Positions 1 through 11,690 of a DNA stretch of 64,000 nt are shown here, in pieces; the stretch's first letter is position 1, and each line of letters begins with the position of its first letter. The translations under genes and the position numbers were made by a program. The stretch is from Musa acuminata AAA Group. Its lineage: Eukaryota > Streptophyta > Magnoliopsida > Zingiberales > Musaceae. The stretch spans positions 33,003,001 to 33,067,000 of the forward strand of contig NC_088344.1 of assembly GCF_036884655.1 (NCBI RefSeq), written 5' to 3'. The notes beneath the pieces were generated by a model. That model saw only the letters and a list, made by a program, of their open reading frames with translations. It made no database searches and was not told the DNA's origin.

Positions 1-890
1 CGCCGAGCCAAGCGGTGCCACCGCCGGCCAAGAAATCTAGGTCCGAATGGGCTGATCCATTCGGTCCAATTTGGGTCTGTCAAGGGCCTAATTGCCCCAA
101 GATTAAGTTAATGGGATCACCTCCCATTTCTAACTTAATCATCGTGCTAACTACGATATTTCTTAAGACATTTACTGTAACTTGCTCTGGTGCATCAATC
201 GCTTCTTCCGGTAAGCTTCCAACGATCTTCTGGCGAACATCCGACGAATCTTCGGTGATGCTCCTGCAGACTTCCGACAAACTCCTAGACTTGCGACGAT
301 CCACTTGGCGAGTTCCAACAAGCTTCTTTGGCAAGCTCCTAGACTTCTCGGATTTGTTAGCGCAGAACCTCCAACGACCATACGGAATTTCGTCGAACTC
401 TCGAACTCCCAACGTGATCATAATCTTGACTCTGGTGCAACTCCTACTACATGTCTTACTTTCATCGTAGTTAATCCTGCACACGTAAAATAAAACTTCG
501 ATCGAGACAATTAATACTAAGCATTAATCATGTTGTCCGGCATGTCATTGGTCTCTCGACGTTTCGTCCGATTCTTCGGCGCATCGTCCTCTCTTGCGGC
601 CTATTGCCCAATTGGCCAATTGTCTCCGCAACTCCGATGTCCTTAGCGCAATATCTGCTCTTCTTGGCCCGATGCTCGAATCCACTGCCCGAAGCCTTAT
701 GTCGATACGTCGATCGATCCACCGGCCCGACGTCCAATCTTCTGACATGTTCCTCCGGCCCAACATGATTTTTCTGCTTTAATTGTCTCATCCTGATCGA
801 AGTATCCTGTGTCACTTAAAACGCAGATTAAATCATAAACATATATCAAGTGGTTTCATCATCAAAATATGAGATTCAACATCCCCCATC
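1..890 (-). repeat. non-coding repeat segment abutting the copia fragment
   Basis: This block is moderately GC-rich, lacks a convincing reading frame on either strand and differs in composition from the AT-rich DNA after 3.6 kb. On the minus strand it follows directly after the last integrase-side codons of the copia fragment, where reverse transcriptase should start. I infer it is the tail of a retroelement (internal non-coding DNA or LTR) of a different or recombined family. The LTR ends are not visible because the window starts inside it. No function is assigned. Confidence 0.45.
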
Positions 891-995
891 ACAATCTGCT
901 AACCCTTCTGCAGAAGTCTTGGCTGGTACCTTCTTCTTCAAATCCTCCAAGGTTTGATCTTTAAAGAAGACTACATCTCTGCTTCTAAACACCTT

Positions 996-1835
996 CTACT
1001 TTTTTGGATCCCAAAGCCTGTAACCAAACTGATCATGTGAGTAACCAAGAAAAATACATTCTTTAGTCTTACCATCCAGCTTTAACCTCTCATTGTCTAG
1101 AACATATATAAATGCATGACAACCAAACACTCTCAAATGCTTGTAGGAAACATCTTTCCCTGACCATACATACTCTGCAACATCACCATCTAGGATTGTA
1201 AATGGTGAAAAGTTGATCACATCAACTGCAGTTATCAAAGCCTCATCTCAAAACCTTTTGGGTAGCTTGGCCTGTGAAAACATATATCTGATCTTTTCCA
1301 TGATGGTACAGTTCATCCTCTCTGCAATTGCATTATACTGAGGTGTACTAGGAACTGTCATCTCATGTTGGATCTCATGTGACCTGCAATAATCATTAAA
1401 CAATCCTGTGTACTCACCACCATTATCTGATCTTATGCATTTCAATTGTCTTTTTGTCTCCCTTTCAACCCTGGCATGAAACTCTTTAAAGACATTAATC
1501 AACTGATCTTTGGTCTTCAAAGTATAGGCCCAAACCTTCCTAGAAAATTCATCTATAAAAGTGACAAAATAAAGTGCACCACTTATACTAGGAACATCAA
1601 CAGATTCACTTGGTGTTTTTGTCCTCAAAAGACCACATATATCTGTATAAACACAGTCTAAGGTATGCATTTTTCTAGACAAAACAGGACTAGCAAATGA
1701 AACTCTATGTTGTTTACTAGCCAAACAATCAATACAAGAGTTCAAATGTGTACCTTTGAGGTCTGGTAATATCTCTCTCTTGGAAAGAGCATGCAGCCCC
1801 TTCTCGCTCATGTGTCCCAGTCGCCTATGCCACAA
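996..1835 (-). pseudogene. copia integrase remnant with in-frame stop
   Basis: The frame starts WHRRLGHMSEKGL, the HHCC zinc-binding region (two His, then CIDC). The integrase core follows with Asp in VYTDICG, Asp in SDNGGEYTG and Glu in AERMN, the DDE catalytic set. A TGA at 1248-1250 replaces the tryptophan expected after LPKRF. In the same frame the protein continues to 996 with VSYKHLRVFGC and IFLGYS, the usual C-terminal part. The opal codon is one base away from TGG, consistent with C-to-T decay on the opposite strand. Integrase would insert the element cDNA; this copy cannot make it. Confidence 0.85.
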
Positions 1836-1889
1836 CTCAATGCTAAAGTCTTTCTCTATAGCATTTAACTACTCACCACAAGCTTTAGC

Positions 1890-2243
1890 TTACAACATGT
1901 ACAAAGTATGACATTTCTTTCCACTAGCCACAATAAGAGAACCCTTACTGAGTTTCCATTGCCCTCTATGAAATATGTTATCATAGTCTTCATCATCTAG
2001 CCTTCCAATTGAAATTAAATTCAGCCTCAAGTCAACCACATGCCTCACATCCTTAAGTACCAACTTGCAACCAAGGTTGGTCTTTAAATTGATATCACCC
2101 ATGCCACTGATGTCTGCCGTGCCATAATTGCCCATCTTAACAACACCAAAATTTTCAAACCTGTAAGTAGTAAAAAACTCTCTCCGTAGTGTAGCAAGAT
2201 AAGAAGCATATGTGTCAATTACCCACTCAAGATCCTGACACAT
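1890..2243 (-). pseudogene. copia aspartic protease remnant
   Basis: The frame reads WVIDTYAS where functional copia proteases have WVIDTGAS. It continues with family segments such as VKMGNYG, LKDVRHV, LNLISIGRL and KGSLIVASGKKCHTLY. The catalytic loop Asp-Thr-Gly is therefore broken at Gly. The frame is separated from the gag remnant upstream and from the integrase frame downstream by stops. It is a decayed polyprotein segment, not a host gene. Confidence 0.8.
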
Positions 2244-2567
2244 ACAAGAAAACTATCATCAGAAGGAGACAAAATCAAATAATCACCACTCTGTAGCTAT
2301 GATATTATCTTTTGACTCTGTAGACTCCACTTCTTTTCTCTTTTTCTTGTTCTTTTTAGGTTGATTACATTGATTCTTGTAATATCCTTTCTCACCACAG
2401 TTATAGCAAACAATATCTTTTCTTGATCTTGACTTGCTTCTACCTATGCGTGAACAGCTTCTAGACTTTGACCTTCCTTTGTTCTATGAGATAAGTGCCT
2501 ATAAATCATTTTGAGATGTCGTTGAATTTTTTCTTCTCAACTCCTCATTCAACAAACTGCTTGTTAC

Positions 2568-3025
2568 TTAACTCATGGTGACAACACAATCTGGTGCAGA
2601 ATTACTAAGGGAAACCACCAGTGTCTCCCAGCTTTCTGACAATGAACTGAGAAGTAACAATGCCTGCAACTCATCATCAAGAGACATTTTCATAGAAGAG
2701 AACTGGTTAGTGATACTCTGTATTTTATTCAAATTCTCAGCAATAGAATCACCCTCTTTATATTTTAGGTTCATAAGTTTTCTGATAAAAAAAGCTTTGT
2801 TACCAGCTGTTTTTTTTCATAGAGACTTTCTAACTTTTTCTAAAGAGAATATGTAGAAATTTCAGTAAAAACATGGTGAAAGACACTATCATCAAGCCAC
2901 TGTCGAATAAACCCAATTGTTTTTCGATCTAACCTCTTCCACTCATCATCTATCATAGTTGTGGGTTTTGCACTATCCTCCTGCAAAGGTTCATATAAAT
3001 CTTTGCAATATAAGAGATCTTCCAT
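2568..3025 (-). pseudogene. copia gag remnant (UBN2/retrotran_gag type)
   Basis: Two minus-strand reading frames, 2840-3025 and 2568-2774, together resemble the N-terminal gag of plant copia elements. The first opens with MEDLLYCKDLYEPL and carries the WKRLDRK segment; the second has the LNKIQSITNQF and LLLSSLSESWETLV motifs of UBN2-type gag. The two are out of register and separated by stops, so no intact gag can be read. Gag would form the virus-like particle in a live element. The CCHC knuckle follows downstream near 2380-2410, with Tyr in place of the zinc-binding His. Confidence 0.75.
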
Positions 3026-3060
3026 TCTTGGTTTTCATATCATCCAATTGTTTCCATCAA

Positions 3061-5230
3061 ACTAATCATGCGAAAAATATTACTGGCCTCCATGTTCTAA
3101 TAAAAAATTAAATCACTACGTGGAAAACCCCTCCAATGTGAAGGCTAAAAACCATGGGGCAAACTAGAGATAATCCACTATAATAATAATGAATATAAAA
3201 ATCTCAATCTCTTGCCCAAAACTCTAGTAACAATCACAAGAGAATAACTGGGATACAAGGATTACGTCACTGTGCACAATATCTAAATCCTCCCTAATTC
3301 TCTCCAAGTAATCATAGTAAGAATCTACTATAGATCTGATCTAACCTAAGATGAAAGCACTGCTAGATGATTGAGAACAGTCTCTCTGTGTTGTCCTTGT
3401 TTTCTTCCCTTTCTTTCTCCTTTGATTTCTATCTTTTTCTCTTCCTTTTTGTTGTTGTAAGATCTCTCTTGCTGCCCTATTTATGCCTATTTTCGCAGCT
3501 ACCACACCTCTCCTAATATAAATTAGGGTTAGATTAAGAGGAGATAAGCTATGGGCTGAATATGGACTGTCAGCCCAACATGAGCATATTGATGTCTTAC
3601 TATTCCTCAGTGTGAAGATTTGAGGAATAGTAATTCAATAAATTATTAATACATTTTATCTCTTATAATTCAATAAATAATATTTGATAATTGTGATACA
3701 ATTGCAATTATATTTATATTGTGTTAGATTATTATCATAATTATTTGTGACATCTATTTCTCTTAACCGAACTTCATAACCAATATTTTAAATATAATCA
3801 ACTTACTTTTCTATTTCATTAAATCAATATTTGTAACCATAAAGATTTTTAAATTTTATTTTATGAATATTATGCATTTGCTTTATTCCCTTAGGTTTAA
3901 TTCTAAATCTTAGTAGAATGACCATGTTCCTTAAACTTAAGAAATTTAATGAGATTAAGTTTGTCAAACGGCTTAAACAATTCGAAGCTTAGATGGGAGA
4001 AAAAAATGGACTGATTTTAGAAGCTTAAAATCAACTGAATCATTATTGCATATATGATTATTAAATCTTTCGAGCTCTAATATCATTTGTTGAGATGAGA
4101 GAGAAAAATTAAAATAAAAAAACATCTCTAAAATTAACAATCAAAACAATATACTAGAAAGTCGATAAAAGATTTTGTATTGATAGATAACTCCTTACCT
4201 ATATTTGTGAAAAAAATTATTTTTTTCAATATATACGAAAAATTAGTACAAGGATCACTCTTCCTTGAGTTAATCTAAATTCAAGCCAAAAACCCTTCGT
4301 ATATTCTCTCACATAAATAAAAAGAACTTTTTTCTCAATCCTATATAAATTCACTAGAGTAAAACTCTCAAGAACACTCAAAAGTATCTTACCTCTACCT
4401 CTATTTCTTACAAGAACCTTAAAGACTCAATATGTATTAATAGGAATAAATCCTAAGGACTATACTTTTACCTGAATCACTAATCTAAAATTTAATCTTA
4501 GTCCATCAAAATATTTAAATTTATGTAAGACTCCTCCTTGATATTTCGAATGACTTGTAAAAGTCTCCTATCTAGAGCTCCATTATAAATAACTATGGTT
4601 GTAAGACTTGAAGTGATGATACAGGATACAGGTCCCAAGCTGAGTTGGATGAGTTCCTCATATTCTTTGTATAGACAAATTTACATAGAGTAATCCGTCA
4701 ATGTCAACACCAATAATGATTTAACATCTTATCTTATCCTAATAAGATTTATGTCTAACACATGGAATAACTTGAGGTTTCGAGAAACAGCTAAATAATT
4801 TTGCCCTCTATCTCTTAGAACTCCACATCATAACACTAATCTTTAAGCTGTTGTGCAACAGTTAATTACCGCTCAATTATTGCCTATCATATCCAACATG
4901 ACTACATCACAAATGATGCAATATAAAGGCATTCTCCACCTTCATTAAATATCCTCTCTCCTTTAAATTTTTAATATTCAATGACCTTTTTATATCTTAG
5001 AGATGCCTATTCAAATTGGTTCGAGTCAAAATGAATCAAATCGAAAAAATAGTTTGGCTCGATTAAGATAATGCTCTCCGAATCGAAAATCTATTTAATC
5101 GAATCGGTTCAAAACTTATTAATCAGTGTCTAATTTTAAATAATTTTAAAAATATATAAATTTTAAATGAATCGATTCAGTTCAATAAATTAATTCAATT
5201 TAAGTCGGATTTGACAGGGTGGATTATTAG
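3061..5230. other. AT-rich gene-free stretch with LTR-like traces
   Basis: No reading frame with recognisable conservation was found. At 4074-4090 the minus strand contains a degenerate match to the copia primer-binding site (TGATATTAGAGC against TGGTATCAGAGC), and the DNA to its right is AT-rich and LTR-like. The match is weak and about 1 kb from gag, so it may belong to another element. Between 4980 and 5230 the sequence is low-complexity (repeated variants of TCGAATCGGTTCAA). Confidence 0.35.
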
Positions 5231-7839
5231 TCGATTTACTACGATGAGCTCATAGAATGTAAGCAAACTAAAAGAGCATGAAATCAAGTAAAGTTCATAC
5301 GGCGTCAAGCTTCTCAAAACTGATCTCGCTACAACCGGGAAGGGAAGGGGGGCACAACTTTAAGGTAGAGAGGTCAACAACCCTCATCCGCTCAAGTCGA
5401 GAATTCCGACCTTAGAATATAGAGAGAGGCCCGATCTCAATAAGTGGTTTGGCTCATTCTTCTGTCAGCAACGAGTGGTTTTTCTCATTCTTCTCTCATC
5501 GACTTATATAAGCATGCATGCCGGTTCTTGAATTTGTTGCTTGTAAGGGAAGCTTGTTGCAGGATGAAGCTCGGACAACCCCTTCATCTAATTCCTACGG
5601 ATTGCCAATATTTCCGACCGATTTAGAATACACGAATTGATCTCAACCAATACTCAATCTAATCTCGAATGTGCAAGATTGTCAACATGGAAGCGAGCAT
5701 CGGGTCAGTTTGATACCGTCTCGCGAATGCGATCTTCATTTGTGGTGAGTAGCTTACTTCTTTATCATTGGGCTCTTGCATATAGGCCGAGGTTGGAAGG
5801 GAGATTTTTCGACTCGACTCCTCCGAAACTTAAGTTAGTATTGTGTGGATAAAGGGATCAAATGTCCGAAGTGCCTCCCTTGATGCCGATCAAGGGATAA
5901 ATCGCTTTCTCCTGCACACAAAGCACCGTAGTAAACTGAAGATTCAACTAATACTACTACTTCGAGGGAGAAGACTAACTTAGTCTGGAATTAGCAGCGT
6001 AGCTGGTTTCCCCATCTCCTCCAACCATGTGAAGGACTCGCTCTTCCTTAATGACCATATCTACACCCCTTATCTTTCTAATAACTTGTTGTAAGCGCTG
6101 AGCTTTAGGCAGCGGAACCATATATATATATATAGGCGACTCTCCGCTAGAAAGAATTCCACTGTTCTAACGGAGAAATCCTAAATTACTATATGACTCA
6201 CCTCTCACTCCATGAATAATTCTCAGGGCGTCTGAATTCAGACCTGATTGGGCAGATGGTGTCAGACATAACAGCTGAAGGCCACATGATGTCAGAGAAG
6301 CTTTAATTGGATTTGCTTTAGTTTAATGCAACTATTGGACGATGAGTGCAAATATATCATTTTACTGTGACTGCAAAGTTAAAGGTTGCCACGTCAACGT
6401 GTAGTTCTTCCGATGGCCCACGATTGCTTAGTATCCTTCAATTTTTTTAGATGCCACATAGACTTGTTGAATTAATAAATGATTTTTAATTAAAAGTTAT
6501 CCCTTATAATTAGTTATATTTAATTTTTCTATTGTTATATTTTTTAAATTTATATTAAAATCCTTATACTTATGGAAGTAAAAAATTTAATCTCATTCTT
6601 TCCTATGCTATCAACTCTATTGATTGAAAAATTATCGGGTTTATTATTAAGCACATGTCGACCTTATCTCATTTTAATTTACTATTGAGCACATGTGATA
6701 TTTCTATCAATAGAGTCAACGAGGTAAGGAGAAATAAAATTAAATATTTTAATTTTATAAGTATAAATATTCGAATATAACTTTTAAAAATATAGAGATT
6801 TAAATACTAAAGATAACTAATTATAAGAGGTGATATGTAATTATTTTTTCTTAAATTAATACTGTACATTTATACCTCTTATTTCGCTTAATTGAGTTGA
6901 GGGAATACATGCGCACTATTTTTTTCAAAAGATATAAAAAATTATTTTTTATTACATTAAATAACATACATTTATACATGGAGTTGAAATTCAAATCTAT
7001 CATTTGTGTAATGATGTGCTAATTAATTGGAGTGTTAAAATATTATGTTCAAGAAGTGATGACGTGTAAAGTGAGAGAGGAAAAGAGAATTATAAATATA
7101 TGGCGTATATTAACTAAAGGGGAGAGACTAATACAAGATTCAAGCTTAAATTTATTTCAAAATCATAATGAAGATTGTGACCAAGTAATCCTTAATCCCA
7201 AAAAGTTAAAATAGAAATCAATTTCTATTAAATTCTAACACTTAATATTCATATATTTTGGCAAATAGGCCAAATTTGGGTGCTTTGTGAAATCCTTCAC
7301 CGGTATATATAAGATGACAACCTCCAACAAGAGGTGCAATAAATTGCAGCTTAATTAGGAAAACGAGAGGTGAATGAATTCTCAGTCTTTAGATATCAAA
7401 ATCTTCACTATGAAATAAGTGATGCCTCCCGATGATATACACCCACACTGTTGTCGTCGTCGTCGTCATCGTCATCATCATCATCGTCATAAAATAAATG
7501 AAAGAGAGGCACTTAATTGATGAGAACCAACCAACATGGCTAACACTACAGAAAACTGGCAAGCATGTATCAACACACTGAAGAAGCCAATTAACTAATA
7601 ATAATATACAGATGATTGAATCTCACAAAAAGGAAATGATGTTGAAACAATGGAATGGGTTCCTTCAGATGCAATGGAATTGCACATTGGCATTCGAAAT
7701 GAAACAAGAGATCACAGAAGACAAGGATAAAGAAGAGTACACTAAGCACACTGATGGATAATTCTCCCTCATGAGTTATTTTTAGCCTTTTCTTTCTGTA
7801 ATTTTCTGAGATTTGTTCAGAGCTGCTCAAGTAGCATTC
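5231..7839. other. gene-free intergenic region, possible solo LTR
   Basis: From about 5240 to 6050 the DNA is less AT-rich and contains a TATA-like TTATATAAG near 5504-5512 with no gene behind it; a solo LTR is possible but no matching ends were found. The rest is AT-rich. A trinucleotide tract of mixed GTC/ATC lies at 7452-7492, and a short (TA)n at 6121-6134. No coding potential is supported before the 3-prime end of the RhoGDI gene. Confidence 0.4.
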
Positions 7840-10020
7840 TCATCCAGTTGATGGCCACTCCCTACGTATGTCAAAGCTGTAATTGATCTCCAAGTAGCAC
7901 TTGCCATCATCATCGACAAACTGATACAGGAAGGTTCGGTTCTTAGTAAGCAAACTGCAGTCTCAGTGTTCAGCTTAAGCAACTCGATCAGAATGTCAAC
8001 GATTACAACACAATTTAGTGTTTCTACTTAAAAGAAACAAAAAATAGAATTAGAATTACTTCTAATTCTAGAAGAAGAGTGTGGTAATTGAACAGGTTAA
8101 CAAAAGAGTCAGCACCTCTCTCTGAAACTTCAACAAATTTTTTGAAGAACAATTCGGTCTGTCGCGGCAGTGATCCAACATGTCCTGATGATTTCTAGTG
8201 ATATAAAACTTCATACAATTCAATATTTCTACTACTTATCCAATATATTGGTCATCTAAATACAGTTAAACACCCACCGGTAAGCTTGGTGGTGTGTATT
8301 CAGACTCTTTCTGAATCCTTGCTATGGCACTTTGCGCATCTATTGTCAGTTCATCCTCCATGGTGATCTACCACCCCTATATGGGTCTGATGTGCCCATA
8401 TAGTTGACATGAGCATCAATGAAGTTGCCAAAATGGCACTGACATGGCTTTTGTTTCTCTTTTTTCAAGAAAAGGTGGAGATCCAGTGGCTACCATTTTG
8501 TTTCCAGTTGACATGACTTTTTGATATCCAACATTACATTTCCATCATAGATCAAGAATTAGCAACTAATTACATTCAAAAAACACATAAAACCATTTGA
8601 GACTATATCAAAATGCTCTGCTACAGTGAAGAATACACCAAAGATCTAAAAGGCTCAGATACCTTAGTTCTTGCAGAATATGATCCTCTGGCAAAGAGAC
8701 CAGATGGGGTTGTCTCTTCTGGAGTCTCATATGTGTAAGGCTCCGGCTGAGGACTGAAGGTACCAAGCATTTCTTTTGTTCTTTCCACTGTATTAGAAAA
8801 TGGAAGTCATCAATACCAAATTGTTTGGAGAAAGCTTTTAGAATCAAGATTTCAATTCCAAGAAGAGTTCAGTAGTTAGACATTAAGCTCACCCTTAACA
8901 CCAGTCTTCCAAACTGTGTTTGTGTATCTCAAGCCAGAGACAATGTTGTTGCTGACGGCAAAGGCGAATTTGAGTCTGTAATGGCTACCTTCCTTCAGAG
9001 TAAACCACACACCTTTGGAATTAGGGACAACAGGAAGTGGCAGGACAATGTCAGGTCGACCGGGAGAAAGGATGGAAAGGCTCAGGATCTTAACTTCTGG
9101 CTCCAAGTTTTCTAGGAAGAACAAATCGATAAACTGAGATGAAGGAACACCATGCCAGCCAAAGTAAAAAGAAGGAACAATGCAGGTTGCATATCTCAAA
9201 ACTTCAGTAGTAGAGAGGAAACTCAACATATAAAGACAACTTTGAATGCCAAAAAGAACAAGAAAAATAATTTTATTCTCAGTCATCAAAATATGTATCA
9301 TTTTCTGAATCTTATGGAAGCTTAAAGGTATATGTAGTGGAAGAAAGAATGTGACAGACAGGCACAGCTCAAAAGACAGTTGATTTTGAGAAAGATCTCA
9401 AACCACCAATTCCTCTGCAAGAAATAGAAAGATTGGAGAAAAAGAAGAGGCACTAAATTTGAGTAAGAAAAGAGGCACTTTGGAACAACTATAGGGAACA
9501 CCATAAAACAAAAGCAAAGGAAGTGTGCTTACCTCCCACAGAATTCAAATCGACGCTTCCCAAAAGCTGCTCCTTCCACCTCCTCAGGCTGTCGTCGTCC
9601 TGCACCCGAAAGCGATTCAAGAAGATGACAGTAAGAATAACCCATACTTCACGGCCATAGCGAGAGAGGAAGGCCTGATGAGTTAGCAGATGGAAGCAAA
9701 GCAGGGGAAGAAGAATGGAGGCAGACCTTGTCCTTCTCTATCTCGGTCTTGAGGCTGACCCGAGGACCCAACTCGATCCCTTTGGCACCTTTCCCCTCTT
9801 CATCCTCCTCCTCCTCCTCAGTTCCATAAAGAGACATCTCGCTCATCTGCCTGTTGAGCCTCTCCTCCTCTCCGGCTTCCTCACTGTCATGGCCGTTTAC
9901 CCTCTTCTGCTCCTCTTCTCCCTCCTTCCCCATCAAGATCGCTCCTTTCTCAGCAATCTCTCCGCTGTCCTCCAAACCCAACATCTTAGAGCTGGAGAGA
10001 GCTCCCGTGACCAACGACAT
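7840..10020 (-). CDS. RhoGDI1: Rho GDP-dissociation inhibitor (RhoGDI)
   Basis: The product binds prenylated ROP/RAC small GTPases in the cytosol, keeps them GDP-bound and extracts them from membranes; in Arabidopsis the family focuses root-hair tip growth. Coding exons on the minus strand are 10020-9727, 9599-9533, 9111-8893, 8787-8663 and 7920-7840, giving 786 nt and 261 aa with GT-AG borders and consistent phase. Residues 1-85 are a poorly conserved acidic tail with a run of Glu. After it come IELGPRVSLK, DDDSLRRWKEQLLGSVD, the immunoglobulin-like fold with LEPEVKILSLSILSPGRPDIVLPLP, NNIVSGLRYTNTVWKTGVK and the end INYSFDIRREW, all highly conserved in plant RhoGDIs. The exon 1 donor (AAG|GTCTGC) is weak but places EKDK next to DDDSL as in homologues. 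The start was chosen at MSLVTGA because plant RhoGDIs begin MSxVxGA. Identification is firm; the paralogue number is not. Confidence 0.95.
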
Positions 10021-11690
10021 GGCGCCCCCAGCTCATGGACAACAGAGCCAGAAAAAGAATACGAACACAAAAAACAGAACAGAAACAGAGGGCGAGGTAT
10101 CAACCCAACCACTAATGTCGAGGAACACAAACGAAGACTCTCTCACAAACGCAAATGAGAGACCCAGAAAAGAAGGGATAAGAGAACGGAGATACAAAAT
10201 ACTGGCAACTTGAAAGATTTCCTGCGTGATAAGCAATAAAATACGAAAGCTTAGACTAGATTTGGGCTCAGAACAGACGGAAGTCAGCAGCCGAGAAGCG
10301 CCAGCACGGCAAATGCAAGAACAAACAGAGACTAATCGAGAGAAGTTGAATTGGTGGAAGAGGAAAGGATGTAAGAAAGGTGGGTGTTTTCTGCATTGAA
10401 AAGGAAGAGGAGAGGTGTGCAGAGAACGTGAAGGCCACTTCCGGAGAGAGATTGGTTCCAGAACAGATGCATCTTGAGCACTACAAATGAGTTTTAGTAA
10501 GCTGAGTCGCATATAGTTGTGGGATCCATTTTTGTGCGCAGCATCAACATCTTGTTGTTTAGATCTTGTAGTTTACAAGACTGTATGAATGAGACAAGGA
10601 CAGGGTGTGGATCATTCTATTCATGTCATAATTTAAGGCTCTGAGAATTGTTCTACTGCAGAGAAGGTTCAAGATTCAGTAACAAGGTAAAAGAAACACA
10701 AAAAAAATTAGAAATCATGAGAAGATTTAATTGTCAGTGGTTTAATTCTATCTTTTTCACCATCTTTTCAATCCAAAGAAATCCATTTTTTCATCAGAGG
10801 TTTCATCAAGAACAATTGTGTTGCTCCTCAATTTTTAGACATACATGTTTTAGATTTGTCATGATGAAGTTTCATTTAATGTTTGTAGAATGTTGGATGA
10901 GTACCAACTCAAGGGATTTCTTCCTAGGAGAAATCACTGTTTGTCTATGGAGCAAATGAGTCCATGACTTCATGGTACCCAATACATAGATCTGTGTGAC
11001 TCAGGATTTCCTGTAGAAAAGAACAAAATCCATGGAGCCATGAGGTTGAGTGTGGATCTTAAATCATCATCACTGTGACCACAGAAACAAAGGATTCATG
11101 TGACTACAGAACATGCCAATGGTATCTCTTTCAAGATGATGCAGGCCTTCAGTTCAGCCAAAATAATTTCACATGGGACTCAATGCAAATCCACAACCCT
11201 GAATCATTGTTTTGAGGGTCAAATATAAATCCTCAACTCACATCAGACTAATGGATGAGGGAACATGGCATGCATCTATTTTTATTGAATACAACTGAAG
11301 GTTTAATATACAATAATATCACTGATTGATGCTTCAAATGTAAACATACTTTAATGGAGCATCATTGAATCCTTTAAAACAATCACAACTTAGAAATAGT
11401 TAATCACCACAATTATGGCTTTGGATTACCTGTATTAGAACAAAGATCTCTGAGAGATCAAGTAACTCTGGTAAAAAGGGTCCTTAAGCAACTATGAACT
11501 CATGCATCATAAAATTGATGAAGAAGCAAAATTAAATATAGTAAACAGATGATTTACTGTTATGCAAAGTCAAAGGAATACAGGGATCATGTATCTACCA
11601 ATATACATTTAGGGCTGAGACTCCAAAGAGAGCACTAATTGTTCTGGTTGCTTCTTGGTTCAGGCATGGGACCAAATTGATAAGGTGTTG
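10021..11690. other. intergenic: RhoGDI leader/promoter and AGT1 downstream region
   Basis: The first few hundred bases upstream of the RhoGDI start (10021-10500) are expected to contain its 5-prime leader and promoter. They are pyrimidine-rich on the minus strand, but no TATA box can be placed with confidence. The rest, up to the AGT1 stop codon, is AT-rich with only short random reading frames. No RNA gene was seen. Confidence 0.4.

Larger units (their letters stand above)
891..3060 (-). mobile_element. degenerate Ty1/copia retrotransposon fragment
   Basis: Read on the minus strand, this stretch holds the usual copia order: gag, CCHC zinc knuckle, aspartic protease, GAG-pre-integrase HHCC finger and integrase core. 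Reverse transcriptase and RNase H, which should follow, are absent. The copy is clearly dead. The knuckle histidine is replaced (near 2390), the protease DTG reads DTY (near 2210), and the integrase has an in-frame opal stop at 1248-1250. Similarity continues past that stop in the same frame to 996, and after another frame break to about 895. No flanking LTR pair or target-site duplication was found. Confidence 0.85.

Noticed and set aside
1..815. Several 60-150-codon frames in both directions
   Set aside because: Overlapping frames without conservation in retroelement tail DNA.
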